Positions 34,857 through 43,570 of a stretch of DNA of 64,000 bases are shown here, one piece after another. Within the stretch, counting starts at the first letter, position 1. The number at the start of each line of letters is the position of its first letter. Under the pieces are notes generated by a model. That model ran no database searches, had not been told where the DNA came from, and saw only the letters and a program-made list of their open reading frames with translations. Position numbers and translations under genes: made by a program. The stretch is from assembly GCF_035967765.1 (NCBI RefSeq), contig NZ_JAYWIT010000008.1; one strand, written 5' to 3'. The DNA comes from Conexibacter stalactiti (GTDB lineage: Bacteria; Actinomycetota; Thermoleophilia; Solirubrobacterales; Solirubrobacteraceae).

Positions 34857-35773
34857 GCCGCCCTCGCGGGTCCGCCGCCGACCGCGTCCTTGACGGCAAG
34901 TGACACCGGCGGCGCGGTGCGCCAGTCGGGGACGCCGTCCTCCTCGGTCGCCAGCGGCCAGTCGCTGCCATGCAGCTCGGCCCAGTGCGCGTGCAGCATC
35001 TGGTGCATCGAGAAGGCGTTGGCGAGCGCCGTCTGGAAGCCCTGCGCGTCGACGGTCTGGTTGACCGCGTCCTTGGTCCCGAGCGCTGCGATCGTCGGGA
35101 CCTGCGCGATCCGGCGCGCGAACTCCAGCGTGCGCCGCGGCAGGTCGGCGAGCGGGAAGACCTTGCTGACCATCCCGAGCCGGTATGCCTCGTCGGCGTC
35201 GATCGCGTCGCCGGTCAGCAGCAGCTCCTTCGCCTTGCGCGGACCGAACTCCCACGGGTGGCCGAAGTACTCGACGCCCGAGCCTCCCAGGCGCGGGCCG
35301 ACGGGATCGGCGAAGCGCGCGTCGTCGGCGGCGACGATCAGGTCGCAGGCCCAGGCGAGCATCAGCCCGGCCGAGAAGATCTCGCCCTGCACCTCGGCGA
35401 TCGTGATCTTGCGCAGGTTGCGCCAGCGCTTCGTGTTCTCCTGGAAGTAGTGGTGCTCCTGCAGCATGCGGCGCTCGGCAGCCAGCCGGGTGCCGCCGTT
35501 GATCTGGTGGGTCGGGTGCTGATCCGGGCCCGGCGCGGTCTCGGCGAGGTACTCCTGCGTGCCGAGGTCGTGCCCGGAGGAGAAGGTCCGCCCGGCGCCC
35601 GCGAGGATCACGACGCGCACCTCGTCGTCGCGCTCGGCGCGCACGAAGGCCTCGTCGAGCTCGACCAGCAGCCCGCGGTTCTGCGCGTTGCGGCTGCGCG
35701 GCCGGTCGAGCACGATGCGGACGATCCTGCCGTCGTCGAGCCGCTCGTAGCGCAGGTATCTGTAGTCGCTCAT
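34853..35773 (-). CDS. Enoyl-CoA hydratase/isomerase family protein
   Basis: A 306-residue crotonase-superfamily protein. It has the N-terminal LDRPRSRNAQNRGLLVELDEAF, the oxyanion-hole segment RTFSSGHDLG, and IAEVQGEIFSAGLMLAWACDLIVA. Relative to textbook members there is an insertion of about 30 residues after the first oxyanion segment (ETAPGPDQHPTHQINGG), which could form a lid or change the substrate. The ATG at 35771-35773 overlaps the upstream ligase stop by 4 bases. It should hydrate, isomerise or cleave the acyl-CoA made by the ligase. Confidence 0.88.
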   Translation of the reverse strand: MSDYRYLRYERLDDGRIVRIVLDRPRSRNAQNRGLLVELDEAFVRAERDDEVRVVILAGAGRTFSSGHDLGTQEYLAETAPGPDQHPTHQINGGTRLAAERRMLQEHHYFQENTKRWRNLRKITIAEVQGEIFSAGLMLAWACDLIVAADDARFADPVGPRLGGSGVEYFGHPWEFGPRKAKELLLTGDAIDADEAYRLGMVSKVFPLADLPRRTLEFARRIAQVPTIAALGTKDAVNQTVDAQGFQTALANAFSMHQMLHAHWAELHGSDWPLATEEDGVPDWRTAPPVSLAVKDAVGGGPARAA

Positions 35774-37254
35774 CTGCTTCCTTTGTGAGTGGAGGTCCAG
35801 GCGAGCTCCTGCTCGCGCACCGCCGCGCGCCGGACCTTCCCGGCCTCGTCGCGCAGCGGCTCGTCGACGAAGCGGAACGAGCGCGGGACCTTGTAGCGCA
35901 CGAGCCGCTCGGAGACGAAGGCGCGCAGCGCCTCCTCCTCGAGCGCGCCCTCCGCCTGCACGACCGCGTGGACGCGCTGGCCGAGGTCGTCGTCCGGCAG
36001 GCCGACGACCGCGGCGGTGAGCACCTGCGGGTGCTCCAGCACCGCGGCCTCGACCTCGGCCGGATAGACGTTGGCCGCGCCGCTGACGATCATGTCGAGC
36101 TGGCGGTCGCTGAGGTAGAGGTAGCCGTCGTCGTCGAAGCGGCCCATGTCGCCGAGCGACTCCCAGCCGCCGTCGAGCACGCGCGGCTCGGCGCCGACGT
36201 AGTGGTAGGTCGGCGGCGTGCCGGCGGGGCGCCGCAGGAAGATCTCGCCGACCTCGCCGGCCGGCAGCTCGCGCCCGTCGGCGTCGACGACGCGCATCTC
36301 GCCCGCGACGACGCGGCCGACCGACCCGCGGTGCTCCAGCCACTCGGTTCCGTCGATCACCGTGAAGGCGATCGCCTCGGTTCCGCCGTAGCCCTCGACG
36401 AGACGCTCGCCGCCGACGAGGTCGATCCAACGCTCCTTCAGCCACGGCGGACAGGGCGCGCCGGTGTGGTAGATCAGGTCGAGCGAGCTGAGGTCGTAGA
36501 CGCCCGGACGGTCGTCGAGCACCTTCAGCATCCGCTGCATCATCGTCGGCACGAGGCTGAGCCAGCCGACGCGATGCCGCTCGATCGCCGCGAGCGCCGC
36601 CTCGGCGTCGAAGCGCGGCAGCACGACGACGTGCTGGCCGACGTGCGAGCCGAGCATCGACCAGGCGAACGGCGCGTTGTGGTACAGCGGGCCGGGGACG
36701 AGCTGGACCTGCCCGCGCCGCATGCCGAAGCCCGCGGCGGCCGCGTCGACGTCGAAGGCGCCGCTGGAGCCGGAGACGATCAGCTTCGGCACGCCGGTGC
36801 TGCCGCCCGACGTCGGCGCCTTCCAGGCCGGCGAGACGCGGCTCTCCAGCGGCCCGTCGCTCAGCGTCGCGGCCGGCTCGAAGCCCGCCGGCACCGCCGC
36901 GCGGCCGGCCGCGACCTCCTCGCCGAAGCCGACGATCAGCGACGGGTCGGCGACCGCGATCACCTGCTCCAGCTCGCGCGCCGGCAGCCGGTAGGAGAGC
37001 GGCTGCGGCACCGCGCCGAGCTTCCAGATCGCGTAGGAGGCCGCGTACAGCTCGACGCCGTTGGGCAGCCCGACGCTGACGAAGTCGCCCTCGCGCACGC
37101 CCAGCTCGGCGTAGGCGCGCGCCAGCCGGTTCGCGCGTGACTCGAGCTGCGCGAAGGTGACGCTCTCGTCCCCGCACGTCACCGCCGGGTCGTCGGGCCG
37201 CGTCGCGGCGAGCGCGGTCAGGAGGTCGCCGATCGGGGGGAACCGCTCCGGCAT
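35770..37254 (-). CDS. AMP-forming acyl-CoA ligase
   Basis: A 494-residue adenylate-forming enzyme. It has the P-loop motif APTSGGSTGVPKLIV, the EGYGGTEAIAFTVI motif, the hinge region LSDRQLDMIVSGAANVYP, and the C-terminal lysine in DEAGKVRRAAV. The ANVYPAEVE wording is typical of ligases acting on bulkier acids rather than on acetate. The ATG at 37252-37254 is chosen because it follows the esterase stop by one base (TGAGATG) and begins the family sequence. In context it would activate the acid released by the esterase. Confidence 0.9.
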   Translation of the reverse strand: MPERFPPIGDLLTALAATRPDDPAVTCGDESVTFAQLESRANRLARAYAELGVREGDFVSVGLPNGVELYAASYAIWKLGAVPQPLSYRLPARELEQVIAVADPSLIVGFGEEVAAGRAAVPAGFEPAATLSDGPLESRVSPAWKAPTSGGSTGVPKLIVSGSSGAFDVDAAAAGFGMRRGQVQLVPGPLYHNAPFAWSMLGSHVGQHVVVLPRFDAEAALAAIERHRVGWLSLVPTMMQRMLKVLDDRPGVYDLSSLDLIYHTGAPCPPWLKERWIDLVGGERLVEGYGGTEAIAFTVIDGTEWLEHRGSVGRVVAGEMRVVDADGRELPAGEVGEIFLRRPAGTPPTYHYVGAEPRVLDGGWESLGDMGRFDDDGYLYLSDRQLDMIVSGAANVYPAEVEAAVLEHPQVLTAAVVGLPDDDLGQRVHAVVQAEGALEEEALRAFVSERLVRYKVPRSFRFVDEPLRDEAGKVRRAAVREQELAWTSTHKGSR

Positions 37255-37255
37255 C

Positions 37256-38791
37256 TCAGGCCGCCTCGGCAGCCGGGGCGACCCAGAGCGCAAGCTCGCG
37301 CCCGTCGGGATCGCGGAGCAGGCGGTGCTCGCCGGCCAGCTCCAGCACGGGGCGGGTCGTCGCGTCGTAGGCCGGCCAGTCGGGCAGCCCGGCGTGGCCG
37401 GGGTTGCCGGAGACGACGAAGGCGACCCAGGCGCGATGGACGTCGTCGGCGAGCGCCTGCGGGGCGCCGTCGCCGGTGAGCGCGCGCGCCATCGGCGTGT
37501 CGAGCGCGTCGAAGACGAACGGCAGCTCGACGGCGTGCGCGGCGCCGATCGCGCCGTCGAAGGCGGCCGACTCCCACGAGAAGCGGTAGAAGAAGGTCGA
37601 GCCGGGCCGCTGCGCGGCGTGCGCGTCGGCGAGCAGCGTCGAGCCGACGCGGTAGGAGCGGTCGGTCTCCAGCGCCGCGAGCAGGTCGACCGGCGACGCG
37701 TCCGGGCGCGTCTCGGCGTAGAGCGCGAGCGCTTCGGCGCCCTGGCCGGGGAAGGTCGCCTCGAAGATCGCGCCCACGATCTCGTCGTCGATCGCCATCA
37801 TCCCGAGGCCGAAGACGAGGCGGAACTCGTCGCGGTTGGTGCCGATCAGCAGGTCGACGTCGGCCAGCTCGCCCGCCCGCGCCGCCTCCAGCGGCCGCCG
37901 CGGCACGACGGCGCCGCCGACGAGCGGCATGAACGGGTTCATCAGCGCCGCGATCTCATCGCCGAAGCGTTCGGCGTCGCGCGTCGCCGCCTGCTCGAAG
38001 AGCGACTTGACGACGGCGATCACGCGCTCGGGCTCGCGCTCGCGCAGCGCCCGCACCCCCTCGAGATCGCCGTCGGCCAACCCGAGCCCTCTGGCGACCT
38101 CGCGCGCCATGATCGCGCCCGACGCCTGCGACAGCAGCGGCTCGGGGTAGGCGCTCTGCGCGATCGCGCGCGCGAACAGGCCGCGCGCCGCCGGCGCCGC
38201 CAGCAGCGCGCAGACGGCGGTCGCGCCGGCCGACTCGCCGCCGACCGTCACGCGGCCGGGATCGCCGCCGAAGGCGGCGATGTTCTCCTGCACCCAGCGC
38301 AGCGCCGCGAGCTGGTCGAGCGTCCCGTAGTTGCCGCCGGCCGGATCGCCGTCGACGTGCAGGAAGCCGTCGAGGCCGAGGCGGTAGTTGACCGACACCA
38401 CGACGACGCCCGAGCGGGCGAACGCGCCGCGGTCGAGCAGGTCGTCGCCGCTGCCGCCGAACAGGAACGCGCCGCCGTGGATCCAGACGAGCACCGGCAG
38501 GCCGGCGCCGCCGAGGTCGGGCGTCCAGACGTTGAGGCTGAGGCAGTCCTCGCCGCTGGGGAAGGCCGGCGCGAAGATCTCCGCGGCGACGCCGTCGAGC
38601 CCGATCTGCGGGGCGGCCGGGCCGTACGCGGTCGCGTCGCGCTCACCGTCCCACGACGCGGGCGCGACCGGCGGCGCGAACCGCAGCGAGCCGACCGGCG
38701 CCGCCGCGTAGGGCACCCCGCGGAAGACCGCGACGCCGTCCTCCACCGTCCCGCGAACCCGCCCGTACGTCGTCGAAGCAACCGCGTCCAT
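37256..38791 (-). CDS. Type B carboxylesterase
   Basis: A 511-residue alpha/beta hydrolase of the carboxylesterase/para-nitrobenzyl esterase family. The triad is complete: Ser in VTVGGESAGAT, Glu in IGTNRDEFRL and His in GAAHAVELPFVF. The oxyanion segment WIHGGAFLFGG and EDCLSLNVWTP are also standard. No signal peptide is evident, so it acts in the cytoplasm. It is the first gene of an operon with a CoA ligase and two hydratases, which suggests that an ester is cut and its acid then degraded. The ATG at 38789-38791 has AAAGGGA upstream. Confidence 0.92.
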   Translation of the reverse strand: MDAVASTTYGRVRGTVEDGVAVFRGVPYAAAPVGSLRFAPPVAPASWDGERDATAYGPAAPQIGLDGVAAEIFAPAFPSGEDCLSLNVWTPDLGGAGLPVLVWIHGGAFLFGGSGDDLLDRGAFARSGVVVVSVNYRLGLDGFLHVDGDPAGGNYGTLDQLAALRWVQENIAAFGGDPGRVTVGGESAGATAVCALLAAPAARGLFARAIAQSAYPEPLLSQASGAIMAREVARGLGLADGDLEGVRALREREPERVIAVVKSLFEQAATRDAERFGDEIAALMNPFMPLVGGAVVPRRPLEAARAGELADVDLLIGTNRDEFRLVFGLGMMAIDDEIVGAIFEATFPGQGAEALALYAETRPDASPVDLLAALETDRSYRVGSTLLADAHAAQRPGSTFFYRFSWESAAFDGAIGAAHAVELPFVFDALDTPMARALTGDGAPQALADDVHRAWVAFVVSGNPGHAGLPDWPAYDATTRPVLELAGEHRLLRDPDGRELALWVAPAAEAA

Positions 38792-38866
38792 CACGTCCCT
38801 TTCCTCATCCTCCAGCGTGCGAGCAGCATCCTCGCCGAGGACCCTCTCGACAAGGAGGGAAGCACC

Positions 38867-38899
38867 CGGCAGATAAGCGACGGGCGCTATCGTCTGCCG
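38867..38899. promoter_or_regulatory. Inverted repeat in the esterase / LuxR divergent promoter
   Basis: Outer arms CGGCAGA and TCTGCCG enclose inner arms AGCG/CGCT, giving a nearly continuous 12-base symmetry. It lies between the divergent starts at 38791 and 38927, a natural place for the adjacent LuxR-type regulator to bind. Confidence 0.45.
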
Positions 38900-38926
38900 C
38901 GGAGTCCAGGAGAGAGGGCGCTGTCC

Positions 38927-41776
38927 ATGCAGGTGCACGATGCGGTCGCACGCGGTCCGGCGGAGCTGCCGCTGGTCGGTCGCGACCGCGAGCTGAGCGC
39001 GTTCGCGCGGATGGTCGGAGAGGCGCGCGACGCGACCAGCCGCGCGGTGCTGCTGCGCGGCGAGGCCGGCATCGGCAAGTCGAGTCTGCTGACGCACGCG
39101 GTCGCCGCGCTCGCGGCCGACGGCTGGCTCGCGGTCGACGTGCGCGCCGACGAGCTCGACCGCCTCGTGCCCTACTCCGGACTGCGGCACGCGGTCGCGA
39201 GCTGCGTCGGCCGGCTCGACGCCGGAGCGGCCGCGCTGGCCGTCGAGCTGGTCGCGGCGCTCGACGTCGCCTCCGAGGAGCCGCCCGCCTCGTTGCACGC
39301 CGCCGCCGCGCGCTTCTTCTCCGCGCTCGCCGCCGAGCGGCCGGTCGTGCTCGCCTTCGACGACCTCGCGCTGGCCGACGACGACACGGTCGTGCTGGTC
39401 GCGAGCCTCCTGCGCCAACGCGAGCGCCATGCGCTCGTGCTGGCCGGCAACCTGCGCAGCCCGGATGCCGCCACGCCGGCGGCCGTCGACCGGCTGCTGG
39501 AGCGCCTGCACCGCGACGGGCTCGTCGCCGAGCTGGCGCTCGGACCGCTCTCGGACGAAGCGGTCGAGCAGCTCGTCACGCCGCTGCTTGCCGGCGCCGC
39601 GCGCGGCGACCGGCTCGTCGCCGCGGTGCAACGCCACAGCGACGGCAACCCGTTCTTCGCGCTGCAGGCGGTGCTCAACCTCACGGAGGGCGGCGCGCCC
39701 GGACCGGACGCGGCGCTCGACCAGGCCGAGTTCTCCGAGAACCGGCTGCGCTGGTTCCTGCGACGGGTGCTGCGCGTCGGTCCGGATGCGCACGCGCTCG
39801 GTCGCGCGGTGGCGCTGCTGCGCGTCGTCGGCCCCGGCCGTGTCGGGCTGGCCGCCGAGCTGGCCGAGCTCTCCCCCGCGCAGGCCGACGCCGCGTTCGA
39901 CTCGCTCGTCGGCCTCGGCATCCTGCGGCTCGGCGACGACGGCGGCTACCGCGTCTGCCACGACCTCGTGCGCGAGGCGCTCTACCAGGAGATCGGGGCG
40001 GCGACGCGCTGGCGCTGGCATCGCCTCGCCGCCGATCGGCTGGCCGAGCTGCCCTCCTCGCCGGCGCTCGACCTCGAAGTCGCCGACCACGTCCGCCATG
40101 TCGCCGAGCCCGGCGACGAGCGTGCGATCGAGATGCTCACGCGCGCCGCCGAGCGCGCCGGCGCGACCGCTCCGCAGTCGTCGATCGCGTGGTTCAGAGC
40201 CGCGCTCGCGATCGCGCCGCCCGCCGACCCCCGTCACGCGCTGCTGCTCTCGCGCCTGTCGCGGGCGCTGCTGCTCGCCAATCGTCCGCAGGAGGCGATC
40301 GAGGCCGGTCGGCAGGCGCTTCAGGACCTGCCCGACGGCGCGCGGCGCGCGCGGCTCGCGACGCAGGTGGTCGACGCGCTGATCCTGATCGCGGAGATGG
40401 AAGCGGCCGCCGCGCTCGTCGACGCCGAGCTGGCGCGCGGCACCACCAGCCCGCGGTTCCTCGCCAAGGCCGCCCACGTGCACATGGGCGTCGGCCGCGC
40501 CGAGGAGGCGCTGGAGCGGGCGCGGCTGGTCGAGACGCAGCTGCCGCAGCTGCCCGCCGACGAGCGGATCGTCGCGCTCAGCCACCTGATGCGCATGCGC
40601 TTCATCCAACGGCGCGTCGACGAGCTGCTGCAGCTCTGCGACCTGATGGAGGAGGCGGCCCAGGACGCGCCGCCGTCGCTCCAGCTCGCGGCGCACTCGG
40701 CGATCGCCTACGCGAAGGCTGGGACGGGCGAGACGCGGCTGGCGTCGGCCGCGATCGGGCGCACGCAGCAGGTCCTCGCCGCCGTCGGCTGGACGCTCTA
40801 CAAGAACGACCTCGCGATCGCGCAGGTCCAGAACGCGACGCAGCTCGGCGACTGGTCCTCGGCGCTCTCGCTCGTCGCCGCGACCTCAGAGGAGCTGGAG
40901 GCGGCCGGTTCGCTGATGTACCTCGGCGTCCTGCGCGCCGCCGAGATCGAGATCCTCGCCAACCGCGGCGAGTGGGCGGCCGCACGGCGCGCCTCCGAGC
41001 AGCCGCTGTCCGGCAATCCCCACTGCGACGCGCTGCAGGTATGGGCATGCGCCGGCTTCGACCTCCTCTCCAACGACCTCGACGCCGCGCGCACGCGGCT
41101 CAAGCGGCAGCTGGAGCGCCCGACGCTGCCCCGCTGGGTGCGGGCGCTGCTGCTGAGCCGGCTCGCGGAGGTCGAGGTCGAGGCCGGCCGCCCGGCGCTC
41201 GCCGCCGAGCTGACGGCCGGCCTCGTCGCGGTCGAGCGCAGCACGCTCGACCATCAGACCTACGTCGCCGCCCGCCTCGCGCACGGCCGCGCGACCGGTG
41301 ACGTCGAGGCGCTCACCGACGCGCTCGCGGTCGCCGACGAGCACGCGCTCACGCTGCAGCGCGGCCAGGTCCGCCTCGCGCTGGGAGCGCTCGACGTCGA
41401 TCCCGAGCGCAACCTGACCGAGGCGGCGCGGATCTTCCAGTCGCTGGAGGCGGCGCCGTGGCGCCGCCGGGCGAACGCGGAGCTGCGGCGGCGCGGCCTG
41501 CCGGTCCCGCGCCAGCGCGCCCGCTCGAGCAGGCTGCTGACCGAGACCGAGGAGCAGGTCGCCCGCCTCGTCCACCAGCGCTGCACGAACCGCGAGATCG
41601 CCGCGACGGTCTTCCTCAGCGTGAAGACCGTCGAGGCCTATCTGAGCCGCATCTACGCGAAGACCGGTTGCGCCAACCGCGTCGACCTCGCCCGCGCGAT
41701 CGACGCCGGCCTGCTCGACCGCGCCGAGGCGGCCGCGGTGACCGACGAGAGCGACCTGGTCGAACCGGTCAGCTGA
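38927..41776 (+). CDS. Large LuxR-family transcriptional regulator with AAA-type ATPase domain
   Basis: A 949-residue LAL/MalT-like regulator. The N-terminus has a Walker A motif in LLRGEAGIGKSSLL and a Walker B in VVLAFDDLAL. The middle 500 residues form alpha-helical TPR-like repeats, usually the ligand-sensing part. The C-terminal about 65 residues form a LuxR-type helix-turn-helix: LTETEEQVARLVHQ, then TNREIAATVFLSVKTVEAYLSRI. The ATG at 38927 has GAGAGGG at the right distance; the frame is open far upstream but there it overlies minus-strand genes. It is divergent from the esterase operon and convergent with the ABC importer operon, so it probably senses the substrate and controls one or both. 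Confidence 0.93.
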   Translation: MQVHDAVARGPAELPLVGRDRELSAFARMVGEARDATSRAVLLRGEAGIGKSSLLTHAVAALAADGWLAVDVRADELDRLVPYSGLRHAVASCVGRLDAGAAALAVELVAALDVASEEPPASLHAAAARFFSALAAERPVVLAFDDLALADDDTVVLVASLLRQRERHALVLAGNLRSPDAATPAAVDRLLERLHRDGLVAELALGPLSDEAVEQLVTPLLAGAARGDRLVAAVQRHSDGNPFFALQAVLNLTEGGAPGPDAALDQAEFSENRLRWFLRRVLRVGPDAHALGRAVALLRVVGPGRVGLAAELAELSPAQADAAFDSLVGLGILRLGDDGGYRVCHDLVREALYQEIGAATRWRWHRLAADRLAELPSSPALDLEVADHVRHVAEPGDERAIEMLTRAAERAGATAPQSSIAWFRAALAIAPPADPRHALLLSRLSRALLLANRPQEAIEAGRQALQDLPDGARRARLATQVVDALILIAEMEAAAALVDAELARGTTSPRFLAKAAHVHMGVGRAEEALERARLVETQLPQLPADERIVALSHLMRMRFIQRRVDELLQLCDLMEEAAQDAPPSLQLAAHSAIAYAKAGTGETRLASAAIGRTQQVLAAVGWTLYKNDLAIAQVQNATQLGDWSSALSLVAATSEELEAAGSLMYLGVLRAAEIEILANRGEWAAARRASEQPLSGNPHCDALQVWACAGFDLLSNDLDAARTRLKRQLERPTLPRWVRALLLSRLAEVEVEAGRPALAAELTAGLVAVERSTLDHQTYVAARLAHGRATGDVEALTDALAVADEHALTLQRGQVRLALGALDVDPERNLTEAARIFQSLEAAPWRRRANAELRRRGLPVPRQRARSSRLLTETEEQVARLVHQRCTNREIAATVFLSVKTVEAYLSRIYAKTGCANRVDLARAIDAGLLDRAEAAAVTDESDLVEPVS

Positions 41777-42608
41777 AGGCCTCCGCCAGCGGCCCCGAGA
41801 GCGGCACCGGCGGACCGATCGCCGCGCCGAGGCATTCGTGCGCCATGCCGAACGCGATCTCCTTGACGAACAGCTCGCGCCACGGCTGGATCAGCGTCGC
41901 GCGCGCCAGCCGCCGCTGCACGCGGCTCTTCGACATGAACACGCTCTCTGCGATCTCCCATGCGCGGTCGAGCAGCCGCTCGGCCGGCAGCACCTCGCCG
42001 ACGAGCCCGAGGCTGAGCGCCTCCGCTGCCTCGATCCGCTGGCCCGAGTAGAGGAAGTAGCGGCCGCGGTTGTGGCCGAGCAGCTCACGGAAGACGGTCT
42101 GCACGCCGTCACCGGGCACGAGCCCGAGCAGCTCCCAGTGGCCGTCGTAGAACGAGGTCGTCTCCGAGCAGATGACGATGTCGTTCAGCAGCGCCAGCTC
42201 GGCGTGCGCCCAGACCGGGCCGTTGATCGCGCAGATGACCGGCACGTGCAGCCCCAGCAGCGCCATCGGCTCGCGCGTCTGGTCGCGGTAGGTCAGGTCG
42301 TAGCCCGTCTTCTCGGTGTTCCAGTGGCCGAGCATCCCCTGGCCGACGTAGTCCTCGGTGTTCAGCTCCGCGTTGAACGTGTCGCCGGTGCCGGTGAGGA
42401 TCACGACCTCGACGTCGTCGTCGTGGTCGATCGTCTGGAACAGCGGGATCAGCATGCGGTGCGGGCCGCCGCCCCAGCGCAGCGGGCCGCCGTCGGTGTG
42501 CATCCTCACCTCCAGGATGCCGTTCTCCAATCTCAGCTTGAAGAACTGCTCGAACGTCGGCGCGTACTGCTCCAGGTGGGTGCGGTAGAGGCCGTCGATG
42601 CTGGTCAT
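41769..42608 (-). CDS. Enoyl-CoA hydratase/isomerase family protein at the end of an ABC operon
   Basis: A 279-residue crotonase-superfamily protein, with the segments VVILTGTGDTFNAELN and ICAINGPVWAHAELALLNDIVI that form the oxyanion hole. The AHAEL form replaces the usual GGG(C/A/M), so the enzyme may belong to an atypical branch. The ATG at 42606-42608 overlaps the permease stop by 4 bases. The 3' end overlaps the convergent LuxR gene by 8 bases. Being in a transporter operon, it probably acts on a breakdown product of the imported compound. Confidence 0.85.
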   Translation of the reverse strand: MTSIDGLYRTHLEQYAPTFEQFFKLRLENGILEVRMHTDGGPLRWGGGPHRMLIPLFQTIDHDDDVEVVILTGTGDTFNAELNTEDYVGQGMLGHWNTEKTGYDLTYRDQTREPMALLGLHVPVICAINGPVWAHAELALLNDIVICSETTSFYDGHWELLGLVPGDGVQTVFRELLGHNRGRYFLYSGQRIEAAEALSLGLVGEVLPAERLLDRAWEIAESVFMSKSRVQRRLARATLIQPWRELFVKEIAFGMAHECLGAAIGPPVPLSGPLAEAFS

Positions 42609-43570
42609 TGCGTTGCTCCTCTTCGTGTCTTCGCCAACAGCAGCAGGCGCCCGCCCCACAGTGCGAGTCCGACCGCGATGATCAGTGCCAGGCCGTTGAA
42701 CAGATCGGTCACCCAGTCGGCGGCACCGGCCAGCTGGAGTCCCTTGACGCCCGTCGCGAGCAGGAAGATCGCGATCAGCGTCCCCACCACGTTGAACTTC
42801 CCCGGCTTGATCTGCGTCGTGCCGAGGAACGCCGCGGCGAACGCCGGCAGCAGATACGCCGGCCCGAGGTCCGGCGTCGCGGTGCTCAGCTTCGACGCCA
42901 GCAGGATGCCGGCGCACGAGGACAGCAGCGCCGAGGTCACGAGCGAGCCGAAGACCATCCGGCCGGTGCGCACGCCGGCCAGCCGCGCCGCCTCCGGGCC
43001 CGCGCCGGTCGCCTCGACGCGGCGTCCCCACGGGGTGTGTTCGAGCAGGTACCAGACGACCGCGGCGATCGCGAGCATGTAGATCGCGATCGCCGGCAGG
43101 CCGAGGACGCGGCCCTCGGTCAGCGCGGTCAGCGAGTGCGGCACGCCGCTGACGATCTGATCGTGCGAGATCGCCCGCGCCGGCGCGATCAGGACCGAGC
43201 TCATCGCAAGCGTCGCGATGAAGCTGTTGATGCCGACGCCGACGACGAGGAAGGCGTTGACGGCGCCGATGCCCGCGCCGATCGCGAGCGTGATCAGGAT
43301 CGCCGGGACCAGCGGCACGCCCGAGCGCGCTGTCAGCGAGGAGACGATGATCGCGGAGAGGCCGAGCATCGCCCCGACCGAGAGGTCGTACGCGCCGGCC
43401 GCCAGCGCCGGCAGCAGGCCGATCGCGATGATCGCGGTCACCGCCTGCTCGCTGGCGAGCGTCTGGACCGTCAGCGACGTGAGGAAGGTATCGGGCACCC
43501 ACACCGCGAACAGCGCGATCAGCGCGGCCCAGATGACGAGGCCGCTGTAGTTCGAGAGGCGCAGCGTCAT
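42605..43570 (-). CDS. ABC transporter permease (ribose/sugar type)
   Basis: A 321-residue membrane protein with 8-10 hydrophobic helices, of the RbsC/branched permease family. Characteristic segments are GAYDLSVGAMLGLSAI, GVGINSFIATLAMSSVL and LLPAFAAAFLGTTQIKPGKFNVVGT. It forms the membrane channel of an importer with the ATPase and lipoprotein upstream. The ATG at 43568-43570 overlaps the ATPase stop by 4 bases. Confidence 0.92.
   Translation of the reverse strand: MTLRLSNYSGLVIWAALIALFAVWVPDTFLTSLTVQTLASEQAVTAIIAIGLLPALAAGAYDLSVGAMLGLSAIIVSSLTARSGVPLVPAILITLAIGAGIGAVNAFLVVGVGINSFIATLAMSSVLIAPARAISHDQIVSGVPHSLTALTEGRVLGLPAIAIYMLAIAAVVWYLLEHTPWGRRVEATGAGPEAARLAGVRTGRMVFGSLVTSALLSSCAGILLASKLSTATPDLGPAYLLPAFAAAFLGTTQIKPGKFNVVGTLIAIFLLATGVKGLQLAGAADWVTDLFNGLALIIAVGLALWGGRLLLLAKTRRGATQ

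Noticed and set aside
32861..38791. Classical ferulate pathway (esterase, fcs, ech, vdh)
   Set aside because: The hydratase lacks the features of feruloyl-CoA hydratase/lyase and the aldehyde dehydrogenase looks GabD-like, so the substrate should not be named.
37157..38926. Plus-strand extension of the LuxR gene upstream of 38927
   Set aside because: It overlies the carboxylesterase on the minus strand, its product is low-complexity, and a good start with ribosome-binding site exists at 38927.
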